From the NCBI GenBank assembly GCA_032207245.1, contig CM063502.1, positions 66,495,069-66,559,068 on the forward strand: a stretch of 64,000 nucleotides of DNA. Direction: 5' to 3'. Shown one piece after another: positions 39,546-50,128 of the stretch. The first letter of the stretch is position 1. Each line of letters opens with the position of its first letter. The notes beneath the pieces were generated by a model. The model was not told where the DNA came from and ran no database searches. It was given only the letters and a program-made list of their open reading frames with translations. A program made the translations under genes and the position numbers. This stretch comes from Pardosa pseudoannulata (Eukaryota; Arthropoda; Arachnida; Araneae; Lycosidae).

Positions 39546-40309
39546 CAATATGCTACATATTTGCAAGTAGCCCATGTTCTTTGTCATTTCGTGAAAATCA
39601 TCTGATAGTTCTAAATTATTACATAATTATTTTTTAATTGTTAATAATATAACTTAAAGAGGTAGGTAGATAGTAGAGTTTGGTATGCAAATTATACATT
39701 GAAACTTACATTTTACCTCTTATTACATATCTGTTTGAGTTTTTTAGCTGACATTTCTGAGATTTTTAAAGCAAAATTTCCAATTAAAATAACTTAATAT
39801 ACTTTCAATCAATCTCTTTTTAAATAACAAAATATATGAAGAAGTATTCATTAAACTGAGACCAAAGTTTATGACACCAGTTATTCAAAAGGCGTGAAAA
39901 GAACCAGAGCAAAAGTAGTAGATTTCAGTAAATATTTTCAATAAAATCTGTCGTTTGAATTAGTTTGAAGCTGAGTTGAAATGATAATTAATCTATAGAT
40001 ACTCTTTACATTTAAGCAAACTACTTTTTAAGCAACTCATAAAAATTCAATTAAATCCCTAAGCGAAAAATATTTTTAAATCTCCCTTAGTACTTATCAG
40101 TCATAAATTGTTTTTTTTTTACTCTGGTAACAGAGGAGAAAAATATCTTGGAAATTTGTTCTTACCAAGGAAAAGAAATTAAAACTTTCCAAATCTTTAA
40201 TGTCACTGTTCAACAGAATACCTAAACCATCGCAGAACTGTTCTGGGTATACTTTTCAATCTCTCTTATGAACTAGTCCGAAGCTGAACAAAAATAATTA
40301 ATAATCAAT

Positions 40310-40561
40310 TTAACCCCTTAAAGCACGAGTTTAGTTTAGAAAAAATTATAAAATATGACATATTTTCTTCACAGAAAAGGGATATATAGGTACAATGTAA
40401 GTTATTTTTTGCAATTTCAGTTTTGGGGGTGACTAGGGAGCTTGAAAAGAGTAAAAAGTATATAAAAAAATTGTTATACAAACAAAGCGTAAACGATTTT
40501 ATTACATGCTTAATTTGAATTTCGCCCGTGTCAGACACGGGCAAATGCGTTAAGGGGTTAA
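40310..40561. mobile_element. piggyBac-type MITE, 252 bp including TTAA ends
   Basis: TTAA flanks on both sides. Termini are ttaaccccttaaagca on the left and tgcgttaaggggttaa on the right. Just inside the right end is a 19-base palindrome gcccgtgtc-a-gacacgggc (40524-40542). No coding capacity beyond a frame that exactly spans the repeat. It interrupts the 310-bp array. Confidence 0.88.
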
Positions 40562-40701
40562 GAGGTAAAATCAAATTGTAAAGTTACAAGGCCGATATTT
40601 CTGGAGTTTCGTCTTTTAAAGAGAAATTAGTATTGAGCAATAATTCTAATACATATGGTCGGCAACTGTGTAGAGTTTTAGCCAGTCGCCACCTAGAAAA
40701 A

Positions 40702-40900
40702 ATGGCGACTCATCTAGAAAACTGGTATCGTGGAGAAATCCTCTCAGTTATTCAATTTTGGTTAGTGAATACATGTTTCATGTAACCACAGATAAAAGCC
40801 ACAGGCAGTTGGCAGAGGTTAACAGAAAGACTGTTATGTCTCGTTAGCATGTCGCAGAATGGTGTCGAAAATGACTGGTAGAGAAATAGTCATCGACGTC
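40702..40900 (+). pseudogene. Mariner-type transposase N-terminal (HTH_48) remnant
   Basis: From an ATG at 40702 the frame reads MATHLENWYRGEILSVIQF and stops at 40786. In another frame from 40791 it reads SHRQLAEVNRKTVMSR, a stop, then HVAEWCRK. Mariner/SETMAR-type HTH_48 domains follow the same order: an R-x-x-I-x-F-L helix, H-x-x-L-x-x-V-Y-G, then M-S-R-x-x-V-x-x-W-C-R. At least one frameshift and two stops. No DDE catalytic region follows. Confidence 0.8.
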
Positions 40901-41156
40901 AACTGGAACATCATTGACCTACACCCCATACAGTTCACTTTCACCCCTTTCTTTAGTTGAAGGTACCCGACGATTTGCTTCAGACGAGGAAGGGAAACAA
41001 TTTGCGATAATTTGCAATTGGCTAAACAAGCAAGAACAGGATTTTTGAATTCGGAAATTTAAACAAGAAGCTACATGTAACTAAATCTGTATGGAGATTA
41101 TGACAAAAAATGTACTATGTATGGACTATCAATCTGCTTTCTTAGTCGAATGAATT

Positions 41157-41708
41157 ATATTGTTGTTGTTACTGATCCCTAATTGGCATGACTAAAATCA
41201 ACCCAACTCCATAAGTCCAAAAACTTCTAAAAAATCTAAAAACAGTAGGGGTTAGGAAAACACCTCGTCCAATTTAAAATCGACATAAATTAAAATATGC
41301 TCATACGAAACCTGGGCAGACTTACATTTGGTGAAAGTCTTAAAAACTTTCTGCCCAGCTCAAAGAAAAGCGACTTCAAGTGCCCAATGGCAAAATGTGA
41401 GACACAAATCTGCGGACTTCTGTTACCCTTGAAAAGAAAAGCACCACCAGGGTTCTTCCTAGAATACTAATGATGATTCAGAGAGAGTTTCCACAAGTCC
41501 ATATTGAATTTCTTTTGCTCCGAGAAACCTCGCTGAAGGTGTAACTCATATCTGGATGAGGAGTAACAAGAGCATCAGCTTTCACCAGAGTATCAGCCAT
41601 CTTGTTGCCAGACGTGAGATGGGACCCATTGAAAATGAACATCAAAATTATCCGAAAGTTTGTTGATAAGAGTTAAAATGGACAGCTCAGCTTTGTTACC
41701 AGAGGTGA

Positions 41709-41710
<2 letters not shown>
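41157..41710 (-). pseudogene. LINE 3' end with RNase H tail, decayed (Jockey-like)
   Basis: Minus strand. [16 protein letters not shown], then [12 protein letters not shown] is the RNase H block before the last catalytic His; after a frameshift or small deletion comes GNKMADTLVK (the G-N-E-x-A-D motif). Then IGHLKSLFF and, in another frame, V-S-Y-E-H-I-L, matching the S-G-H-L-K and A-S-P-E-H-I-L blocks typical of arthropod Jockey-like ORF2 C-termini. The DNA ends in (AAC)n (tattgttgttgtt on the plus strand), the expected tail. The 5' side runs into the (TA)n at 41711. Confidence 0.85.
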
Positions 41711-41747
<37 letters not shown>

Positions 41748-41762
41748 TATATATATATATAC

Positions 41763-41848
<86 letters not shown>
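41711..41848. repeat. Microsatellite (TA)n/(CA)n/(TA)n
   Basis: (TA)n to 41737, CACACG, (TA)n, then cttacacaca with (CA)n to about 41792 and (TA)n to 41848. It abuts the truncated 5' side of the LINE. Confidence 0.95.
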
Positions 41849-41852
<4 letters not shown>

Positions 41853-42537
41853 CGAATGAAATAAAACTATTTAACTATACAACTCATTCGAAATTAATTA
41901 AGTAATTACACTTTTAAGATGAAATCTTATTCAAATGTTTATCAATCATTTTCCTGGTAAGCGGGAAAATGAAATTATTAATTCTTCATTGTTGAAAAAA
42001 TATTTAATAAATTTTACATATGAAGATAACGCGCTTCAAATTGGATATCATATGTTGTTTACTCTGAAGTTAATTTGAATCTGAGTAAAAGTAATAAATT
42101 ATTAATAGATAATCTTTAAATTCAATAAAAATATTTAATTAAGCAACTTACACAAATTCAGTTAAATGGCTGCATTATGCTTTTGTAAATATCCCCCTTA
42201 TTACCATCACTTGTTGTTATCTTTTCCCTGGTAAACGAGAAGAGAAATTCTTGGAAATGTGTTATTATCGAGAAAATAAACAAATTTTCAAATCATTAAT
42301 GTATGTAATTAGAATACATAAACTACTGTAGAACTATTTTTGATTTACTTTTTAATGTCAGACATAAACTAGTCTGAAGTTTATTCGAAGCTGAGAAAAA
42401 ATAATTGTTCATTATCATTTAAAAAAATTCTAATATCATATTAAAAGACAACTGTAGTTAAAATGAGGTTCAACAACAGAGGTGCAACGCAGATTCCTTT
42501 CCATGGGGTGCATACTGGTAACGTATAACGTATAAGC

Positions 42538-44252
42538 TACTGGTTTCCAACTTGTACGAGTGCCACTTTGGAAACCTCAGGCATAATTGTGGGCCGTACT
42601 ATCATAATTGACCAATTTTCGTATAGTTCTACATGTAGGACACAAGTACCAGTATGAGATAGTACGTATAGTTTGATTTGTTGTTGTTGTTGTCTTATGC
42701 CACTTGGTCATTACAAGCATGATTTAGCCAGAGGCTACTCGTATTAAGGCAAAGGGGTGAGCCTTTCATTTATAACGAGCACCAGAAGGGTGAAAGTATG
42801 ACATGCTCAAGTGGGTCCTCGCAACTTTGAAGCTAGGACCAAGCATAAGACCCACAGGCTTTACCTGCCAACCCCAGAGGTGTTGATTGAGAACTTGGAG
42901 GACATTGTGCACGAACTTATTTTACATGCCCCAGTCACCTTTAACGAACACTGCTGATCTTAGACCGGATTGGGCTCCGAATCCGCAACTCTCCAGTTAC
43001 GAGAACGTTGTGTTTGCCGACTGAGCTACAGCGGCTCCAGTTTGATTTGTAAAAACTGTTTTCCATCTTTATATTATCTTTAAATGCAACGTGTTGTTCA
43101 AGATGTTAGTAATGCTTTTCAGTAACTAATAGTACAAATCCAAACATCTATGCTACAAATTCATATCACTACCAGGGCCAGACCCATGCCTGAGGATACT
43201 TGGTTCTGAATATCATTTGAATCCAAATTAACATTCAAAAATGTAGGGCATCTTTTCAGTGTTTGTTACCTCTTAAAATTTTTTCCGCTAGCTTTAACCT
43301 TTACTTTGCTTACATTAAGCGTTAGGATAATGTCCAAAACGCTGCTGGATTAGAAAATTTTTTTGCTTACATTAATACTACAAACGGTTAGCATAATACT
43401 TTTCTTCTTCCAGGAATTTATTTAACTTATTTTAAACAATTGATATCAATCAGGAATGGCCCATGAGTATTTTATTATCTTGTTTTTCTCGATTTCGGTT
43501 TAAAGTTACTATTACGGGGTTCACTGTTTAGTGGTAAATATCTCAAAGCCTAATCTTTACGGAAGGCTGTTTGCCACGGAGAGTCAAAAACAAAGGTGTA
43601 GTCATTTCATTTGCTTAAAACCTTTAAACCCGGTGTTATAAAATACATTTCTGGGAGTTCATGACTACATATTAAATGCAAGAATAAACATGAGAAAAAA
43701 GACAATTAAAATAGAAAAATAGCATTTTTAAAGTTTCAGAAAAATACTTAAATCCCTGATTAGACTAACTAATTTACAATTGCATAAAAGAGTGAAATTA
43801 AAAATAAACAAATAGCTATTATATCACCCAAACAATTGGATTTTGAAGTAATCAGTTCCACAAGCGTACGCTTTATTTAAATGAATATTGACAAATGGAA
43901 AGACATAAATAATGTAAAAACTAACTACAATTAGTAATTTAATCAAATTAAAAATTAAAAGAAAATAATTTAGCGGAAGTGTTGTGGATAGCCACTTGCA
44001 TCAACCAATGAATAAATGCCCACCACCAGCTTTGGTAATGCTAATCCAAAAAGATAAAGCAAGGATGAATCTGCAAATCGAGTTCTGTACTGACTTTTGA
44101 TGGATTTCGTTGAAGAAATACTTCAATGAATTAAAAAAAATGCTTTGAAACTATGACATGTTGTACTTAAAATAGTAAAAGCTTTAACAGGCAGCAAAGG
44201 CCTTGCGGCCCGTAAAGCTGAGGTTTTGAAGGCAGCCAGTTGGAAACCCCTG
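42538..44252. mobile_element. hAT-type non-autonomous element, about 1.7 kb, with nested SINE
   Basis: Left end tactggtttccaacttg and right end cagttggaaacccctg form inverted hAT-type termini. Both subterminal regions have GGCC-rich motifs (gtgggccgtac; ttgcggcccgtaaagc). Candidate 8-bp duplications gtataagc and atctaagt share five positions. A SINE family 2 copy is inserted at 42682-43038. No transposase frame is recognised in the remaining 1.35 kb, which is otherwise AT-rich and unassigned. Confidence 0.7.
42682..43038 (-). mobile_element. tRNA-derived SINE (family 2), full length, 357 bp
   Basis: Read on the minus strand: ggagccgctgtagctcagtc (A-box region), gagttgcggattcggagcc (B-box region), then a conserved body (agcagtgttcgttaaagg, cacaatgtcctccaagttct, ccttaatacgagtagc) and a (CAA)n tail. 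Exact 12-bp target duplication agtttgatttgt at 42670 and 43039. A second copy is at 62790. The (CAA)n tail resembles that of the LINE at 41157, its possible mobilising partner. Confidence 0.92.
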
Positions 44253-45627
44253 ATCTAAGTTCTCTACAATCCTGGAATGTGCTTTTTTGATCCTGCATAG
44301 GTTTATAGAATTCCATTGCTCTGCTTAATACTAAAAATCAACTTTTCTTATTTATTGCATTACCTTATATGCATTAATTAATCAACAGATAGTGATATTA
44401 ATCAAGAGATAAATTATTAAAATAAACTATTTAATTAAGAGCTTATTCAGATTTAATTACATAATGACTCTAGTCAGATGAAATCAAATATAAATATCCC
44501 CATTAATAAAGACTAAGGAAGTTATTAATCTCATACTGTCATTTTTTTCCCAATAAGCAGGAGCAAGAAATTCTTGTTCTCATAAAGGAAAAAGAGTATT
44601 TTCATTAGTGCAGTTTATCATAACATCTAAAGTATAGTGGCACTTTATTTGCTGTACCTTCAAAGTCATTCAATAATCAGAAGTTAAAATAATTGAAAAG
44701 ACTTTGTCATTGTTGAAAAAGACGAAGAAAGAGGAAAATTATTAACGATGATTACGTCAGCTTCAACAATCGTAAATTGAAGAGATATATAAAAAGTATA
44801 TGATAAATGTCAAGGTCCTCGAAAATTGGTATCGGGTTTGTTTGCAAATATATTACTAGTTCAACACTAGAATTATGACATGGATCACTTTTACCACTTA
44901 CTAACTTCTTTCTGGTATAACGCTTGTACTATTTTAAACATAATTTTTGTTTCTTGAGTGTCAATAAGTGCTTTACCACCACATTAAATTTTAATTTTAA
45001 GTGTATTCCTGACATCATAATTAGATTTGACTTCCTTTGGAAAAAATAAATATAGAAATATTTATTAGTTTTGTAAATACTTCTTTTGTTCACTTTTAAA
45101 ATTTCTAACTGTTGATTAAAAGACAACTGTAGCCAAAACAAGATATATAACAGTGGTGCGAGGTAGATCCTGGTAACGTATAATGGCTAATTTTACATAG
45201 GAAAAAAATAAATATAAATGTGTTTAATAGTTGTTAAGAATACTTTTTGGCCACTTTTGAAATTTCTAATAGCAGATTAAAAGGCAGCTGTAGCCAAAAC
45301 AAGATTCAATAAGAGGAGTGAAAGGTAAATCCTGGTAACGTATAACGGCTTTTTTATGTTAGGAAATAATAACCGTAAAAGTATTTAATGTCTGTAAAAA
45401 TTTGCCATTTAAAAAAATGTCTAATTGCTGCTTAAACGACAACTAAAGCCCAAACAATATTCGATCACAGGAGTGCAACATAGATCCTGGTAAAAGTAAT
45501 GTCTAAGGTATCTACACTTCCGGCATGCACTTTATTGTACATGCAAATTTATATAAGTCCATAGATGTGCTTAATACTGAAAATATACTTTTTGTATTTA
45601 ATGTATTACTTCATGTACATTCAGTAA

Positions 45628-46060
45628 CAGAGATGGATTCAGATCAGTTGAGGTCCCTAGGGCAAGAAAATATATTGGACCCCTTAAAAAATAGAATGAA
45701 GTTAATAAAGATAAATCAATTTTAAATAAAAAAATATGTACTATTTTTATTTTATTCCAAAGAAATTGTAGTGCATAATAAGTAAAATTTTACTTAAAAT
45801 ATGAAAATATTTAAAGGATTTTTTTCTTAGGTTTTAGTGTTTCTTCTTATCTTTAGTGTACGTTAAACTTCGAACAAGAATTATCATTTGCGAATGCACA
45901 ATTTTACTTCGAAGTGCTCAAACTCTTGAAGAAAAGGGTAAACCTTGTCCATTATCAAAACACTGACAGCAGGATTGTCCTCTACGACAACGCTCATTCC
46001 CTCAACGGCGTTGGATCTTTGTTCTTCTGTATCTTACATATAGTCTTGACCTGGCCCCTG
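45628..46060. mobile_element. Possible hAT-type element
   Basis: The left part cagagatggattcagatcag followed by gaggtccctagggcaag resembles hAT ends with a CAGGG-GGATT start. A candidate right end gacctggcccctg lies at 46048-46060. Flanking 8-mers do not match, and a similar motif near 46212 (ctggattcattggagggg) offers another boundary, so limits are uncertain. Confidence 0.4.
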
Positions 46061-46369
46061 TGAACTTTTATTTTCATGACTTAAGAAGGATATGAAATAG
46101 CGCTATTTTGACACACTCCAGGATGTCCAAAGCTCAAAAGGGCCGAAACCATAAGTCTTCGCGGCATTTCATAAATTGAATACCAACAAGGCTACAACCA
46201 CTGGCAGCAACGCTGGATTCATTGGAGGGGTGTCCAAGGCACATACTTTGAGAATTATTAACTCCTTTTCTTTGTAAGTACAATTATTTAATTTATCTAA
46301 TTTATTCTCATTACTTTTGGGACAGACCTTGTATATCTACTGTTGTTCCAATAAACTGATTGAGATGCG

Positions 46370-48640
46370 AGTAATCATAAAATTTTTTTTTACACAGTCT
46401 AGCTTATGCAATAGTTTTCTCTCATCTTATCTCACAACAATCTTTTATTAGTCCTTTTAATATTGTGATATAAAAAAAAGGTCTAAAAAATACATTACTT
46501 CAAGCCACACGCAGGGATATATTTTTTAGAATTCTCCTTCTAGAACTATCTATTTTGAAAATAATTAATACTAAATTTCCTCTTCATAATAGCCTTCAGC
46601 ATTTTTCGTAAGTCAAAATGAAATTTATTTACGTTGCAGACATAATTTTTCACAGTTCAGATTTTCAACCTTTTTTTCCTCTAGCAACGTAACTTGGATA
46701 TGCTCACTCAAAACTAAATTGGGTGAAAGGATGAGTAATTTCCTCCAGACCATAAGAACAAAACTAACAAAGCAAATACGGCATTTTTTAAGAAGTCGAG
46801 AAGGAAGAAATGGATAAAAGTCTGCCGAAATAAAGTTTGTACACAGCAAAAAAGAAAAAAATATTTATTGTTCTATTGCAAACGGGGAAGTTTAATTAGA
46901 AAAGTCATAATTATGATCCGTTTGAAAAATTATTAAAGTGACAAATATTTTTAAGCATAGGAAAAACATAAGCTATTTATATTTATTTTTTGCCCTAACT
47001 TTAAAAAAGTTCCTTCATTAATTAAAAGTTTTAAAGTTGTTAGCAAATTCAATACAAATAAGAGATTTCAATTTTTAAAATACCTAGTGGTATATATTTT
47101 TATATTTATCTGAGAGGGTATATGAGTAGATTTAGAGTAAACACATGTGTAATTGGAATAAAATTTGCTACCCAGTCTAGTTTACGTGATACTTTTCTTA
47201 TCTTAGCTCGAAAGAGTTTTTTATTAAGTTTTTTTTAATATCCTGACAAGAAGAAAGCCCTAAAAACATCATCTCTTTTTTTTTTGGACATGGGCAGGGA
47301 TTTTCTTGTTAATATTTTCCCTTTTTGAATTATATATTTTGAAAACACCAAATTCTAAGATTTTTTTTCTGAAATAGCCTTGGGCATCCTTTCTATATCA
47401 AGTAAAACCAAATGTACTCAAGTCGCAGACATAATTTTTCGTAGATCAGTTTTCAACCTTCTTTCCCCCAAGCAACGTAACTTGGAAATGCTCACTCAAA
47501 ACTGAATTTGGGAAAAGAGCTATGTTGCTCAAATCGTAAGAATAACACCGACAAATAAAATACAGCTTTTACTTCCAAAGAAGTTGTGGGAAAGAAATAG
47601 ATAAAAAATCCCTATCGAAATAAAGTTTATACAGTGTAAAAAAAGCCACATTTATGGCCCTATTAAGAAGCATCTAAATTAAATTAGAAATATCATGTAG
47701 TTTGAGAAATAATAAGAACGCACTTTTTTATAGCTTAGATGAAAATAAATGTGCAATATAGTAGAATTTTAGCCACAAAATTCTACATAATCAAAAGAGA
47801 TTTCTATTTATAAAATACCAAGAAATAGTTTTTTAAATGTTTAGTGGAAGGTCTATGTGTCGGTATTTAGAGTAAGGTATGAAAAACAGAACCAAAACCG
47901 GTTTTGGTTCTGTTTTTTATTATATTTTTTTAAGTCTATGTAATTGCTGCGTGGTAAGTAATTTTAATATGGTAAGTAATTTTCAACTGTCAGTCTTTAT
48001 CTATCTAAAATTTTATCATATATTATATATATTATATATAATTTTATAATATACATATTATTTAATTTATATATATAATATAAATAAAATGTAATACATA
48101 CTAATATAAGAATAATATTTTCTACTGAGACCAGCTTTCATGATATTTTTCACTTCTCGTAGTTAAATCTTTAACTAGGCTTTTTAATATCATGACATTA
48201 GAAAGGATTTAACAAAAATCTACTTTCATTTTAAGCCATGCTTAGTATTTTTGTTAAATATCTACTTTTAAAGTTATATATTCTGGAAATACCTAATTTT
48301 AAATTTTCTCTCCAAAATAGCCTTCGGCCTTTTTCCTACACAAAACAAAATGCACTCAAGTCGGAGGCATAATTTTTCATAGAGCAGTTTTCAACCTACT
48401 TCCCCTCTAGCAATGTAACTTTGAACTGATCACTCAAAACTAAATTTGGTGAAAAGAAGAGTAATTTAGTCCAGACCATAAGAGCAAAACCACCAAAGCA
48501 AATACTCGTTTTTTTCTCGGAAGAAATACGAAGTTTGGAAATAAAACTTCTATGCTGTAAAAAAAGAAAACAATATATTAGTCTCTATTAAAATACATCG
48601 AAGTTTAGTTAGGAAAAGGGCAAAAATTAAATAATTTGAC
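46370..48640. repeat. Tandem repeat, unit about 785 bp, three units
   Basis: The block gcaacgtaacttgga, then tgctcactcaaaact recurs near 46685, 47474 and 48411. Other shared blocks are cagtctagcttatg / cagtctagtttacg, aatagccttcggc, and the ttttcaacct region. Units 1 and 2 are 789 bp apart. The third is displaced by about 150 bp of extra sequence (47882-48100) holding a perfect palindrome and AT-rich DNA. The 74-codon minus-strand frame at 46625-46849 lies inside the unit. Confidence 0.88.
47882..47917. repeat. Perfect 36-bp palindrome without spacer
   Basis: aaaaacagaaccaaaacc (47882-47899) is followed directly by its exact complement ggttttggttctgttttt (47900-47917). It lies at the junction where the third unit of the 785-bp array is displaced. 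Confidence 0.97.
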
Positions 48641-49446
48641 AATAATTAATGTCCCATATTTTAACCTTAGTAGGAAATAAAAAAATAACTTAATGATGCT
48701 AAATGAGTTATATGCAACCCTAATGATTTAAAAAGGCAAAGAACAGAGCTGTATTAATTCATTTTTATTCCTTTTATTCAATAATTTAACTAGTTTTGAG
48801 AGAATGATTTTATAAAATTGTGGTTTAAAGATACGAGTTGCGTAGCAATCATTGACGCTGAAAGATAATTTTTTAATAAATACCATTGCGTTTATGTTTA
48901 AGGTCTTAGGAGTAGAATATGCATTTGTATGAAAATTATTGACACAGTAGCAGTGTTGAGATGATTGTCTCGATTTTGCAACCCATCATCAGCGAATTGA
49001 TGAGCGTACTTTGATTTCTTCTCAAGATGGGAGAAACGGCGTTCCTTATTTTTAAGGATATACTTTGTTTAGAGGGGTGGGTGTCACAGATGGTACTAAG
49101 GAGTATACATGGCATTGTGAGTTTTAATTTAAAACATTGTTTCGATCCAACAATTCATGGCTTCTGTGTTTTGAAACCGTAAAGAAATTCTCCTCAAATT
49201 TTGCCCGAGAGGCAAACAACGCCGCACGGTATTGCTGTAAGGAGATATGGCTGACAGCAAATGAACTAATTTTAACGTATACGTGGTTAAGTGTGACAGT
49301 ATTAATATCTCCCCTTTATATAATCTAACTTTCTGTTAAGGTATGAGATCGAAAGCTGTCTGTGAATAAAAATTAGATGAGCATTAACTTTCATCTAACG
49401 TAAAAACGGGGAGTATAAATAGAGCTGTGAAGAAGACGAAATATAT
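48641..49446. other. No recognised gene; moderate-GC stretch at 49130-49330
   Basis: A 63-codon plus-strand frame (49137-49328) covers the moderate-GC stretch but shows no known domain. The rest is AT-rich. Confidence 0.4.
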
Positions 49447-49460
49447 AAGAAAAGAGAAGA

Positions 49461-50114
49461 TGGTTGGTTGGTTGGTTGTAGCTTAATGGCACTGAATCCT
49501 CTTGGGATATATTGTGCCAAACACAAGTACTCAGTAGTAAAAAAGTATTTTAAAATTAAAGTCAGTTTATAACACTTAATAAGGAAGCGCTGTTTCGACA
49601 AGAAATACGAAAAGAAATATATGTAGAATTAAAAATGTGAATAAAGTGAGATTATAATATCAAATATGAGGATAAAAACCAATGACTTTTAAAAAGGTAA
49701 AAAGTTCAGGATGAGGTGACGCATTTAAAAGATATTTGATATCAGGGGTAATAGAGTTAAAATAACGGAGACGATGCTGATTATAGATGGGACAGTCTAT
49801 CAGGGCGTGTTTAACAGACATGTTGGTCTTACAAATTTTACATGAAGGTGCCTGATCACCGAGTAAGAGATGACGATGGGTGAACCGTGTGTGTCCGATA
49901 CAGAGACGGGTGAGGATGACATCGTGCTTTCTAGACGATAGATGGTTCCACTTTTCAATTTTTGGCTTGATACTACGCAGCTTGTTATCAATATTAACAT
50001 CCCAGGCACTCTGCCAAATTTTATAAAAGCAACCTTTTATATATTTTTTTGCATCACTGCATTGTAGAGGAGCATCAAGGTAATCAGTTGCAGATTTAGC
50101 AGCACTATCAGCCA
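49461..50114 (-). mobile_element. 5'-truncated LINE insertion with 14-bp target duplication
   Basis: On the minus strand the element starts inside the RNase H domain, passes a stop codon at 49660, has a 3' UTR of about 190 bases and ends in (CAAC)n. Exact target duplications aagaaaagagaaga flank it at 49447-49460 and 50115-50128. These are the standard outcome of target-primed reverse transcription: 5' truncation, oligomeric tail, flanking duplication. Confidence 0.95.
49660..50114 (-). pseudogene. LINE ORF2 C-terminus: RNase H end plus Cys/His tail
   Basis: An uninterrupted frame of about 151 codons. It opens with ADSAAKSA (from the RNase H G-N-E-x-A-D-x-A-A-K motif), then RLCIGHTRFTHRHLLLGDQ, a C-K-I-C pair, VKHALIDCPIYNQHR and LLNASPHPELFTFLKVIGF. 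The order R-x-G-H-T-x-x-T-H, C-x-x-C, H-x-x-x-x-C-P is typical of Jockey/I-like ORF2 C-termini. The polymerase and endonuclease were lost through 5' truncation, so it cannot act, yet no stop or frameshift has accumulated: a young insertion. Confidence 0.9.
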
Positions 50115-50128
50115 AAGAAAAGAGAAGA

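Larger units (their letters stand above)
39960..45520. repeat. Old tandem repeats (about 310 bp and 160 bp) broken by transposons
   Basis: A 310-bp unit is recognisable from gaagctgag...aaataatt near 39970, 40278, 42075, 42387 and, weakly, 44680, and from ctggtaa-c-gag-gagaaat blocks near 40122, 41955, 42226 and 44549. A 160-bp unit (ctgtagccaaaacaaga, then gatcctggtaacgtataa) recurs at 45129, 45288 and 45447, with an outlier at 42448. Interruptions: piggyBac MITE 40310, mariner remnant 40702, LINE end 41157, microsatellite 41711, hAT 42538. Confidence 0.75.
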
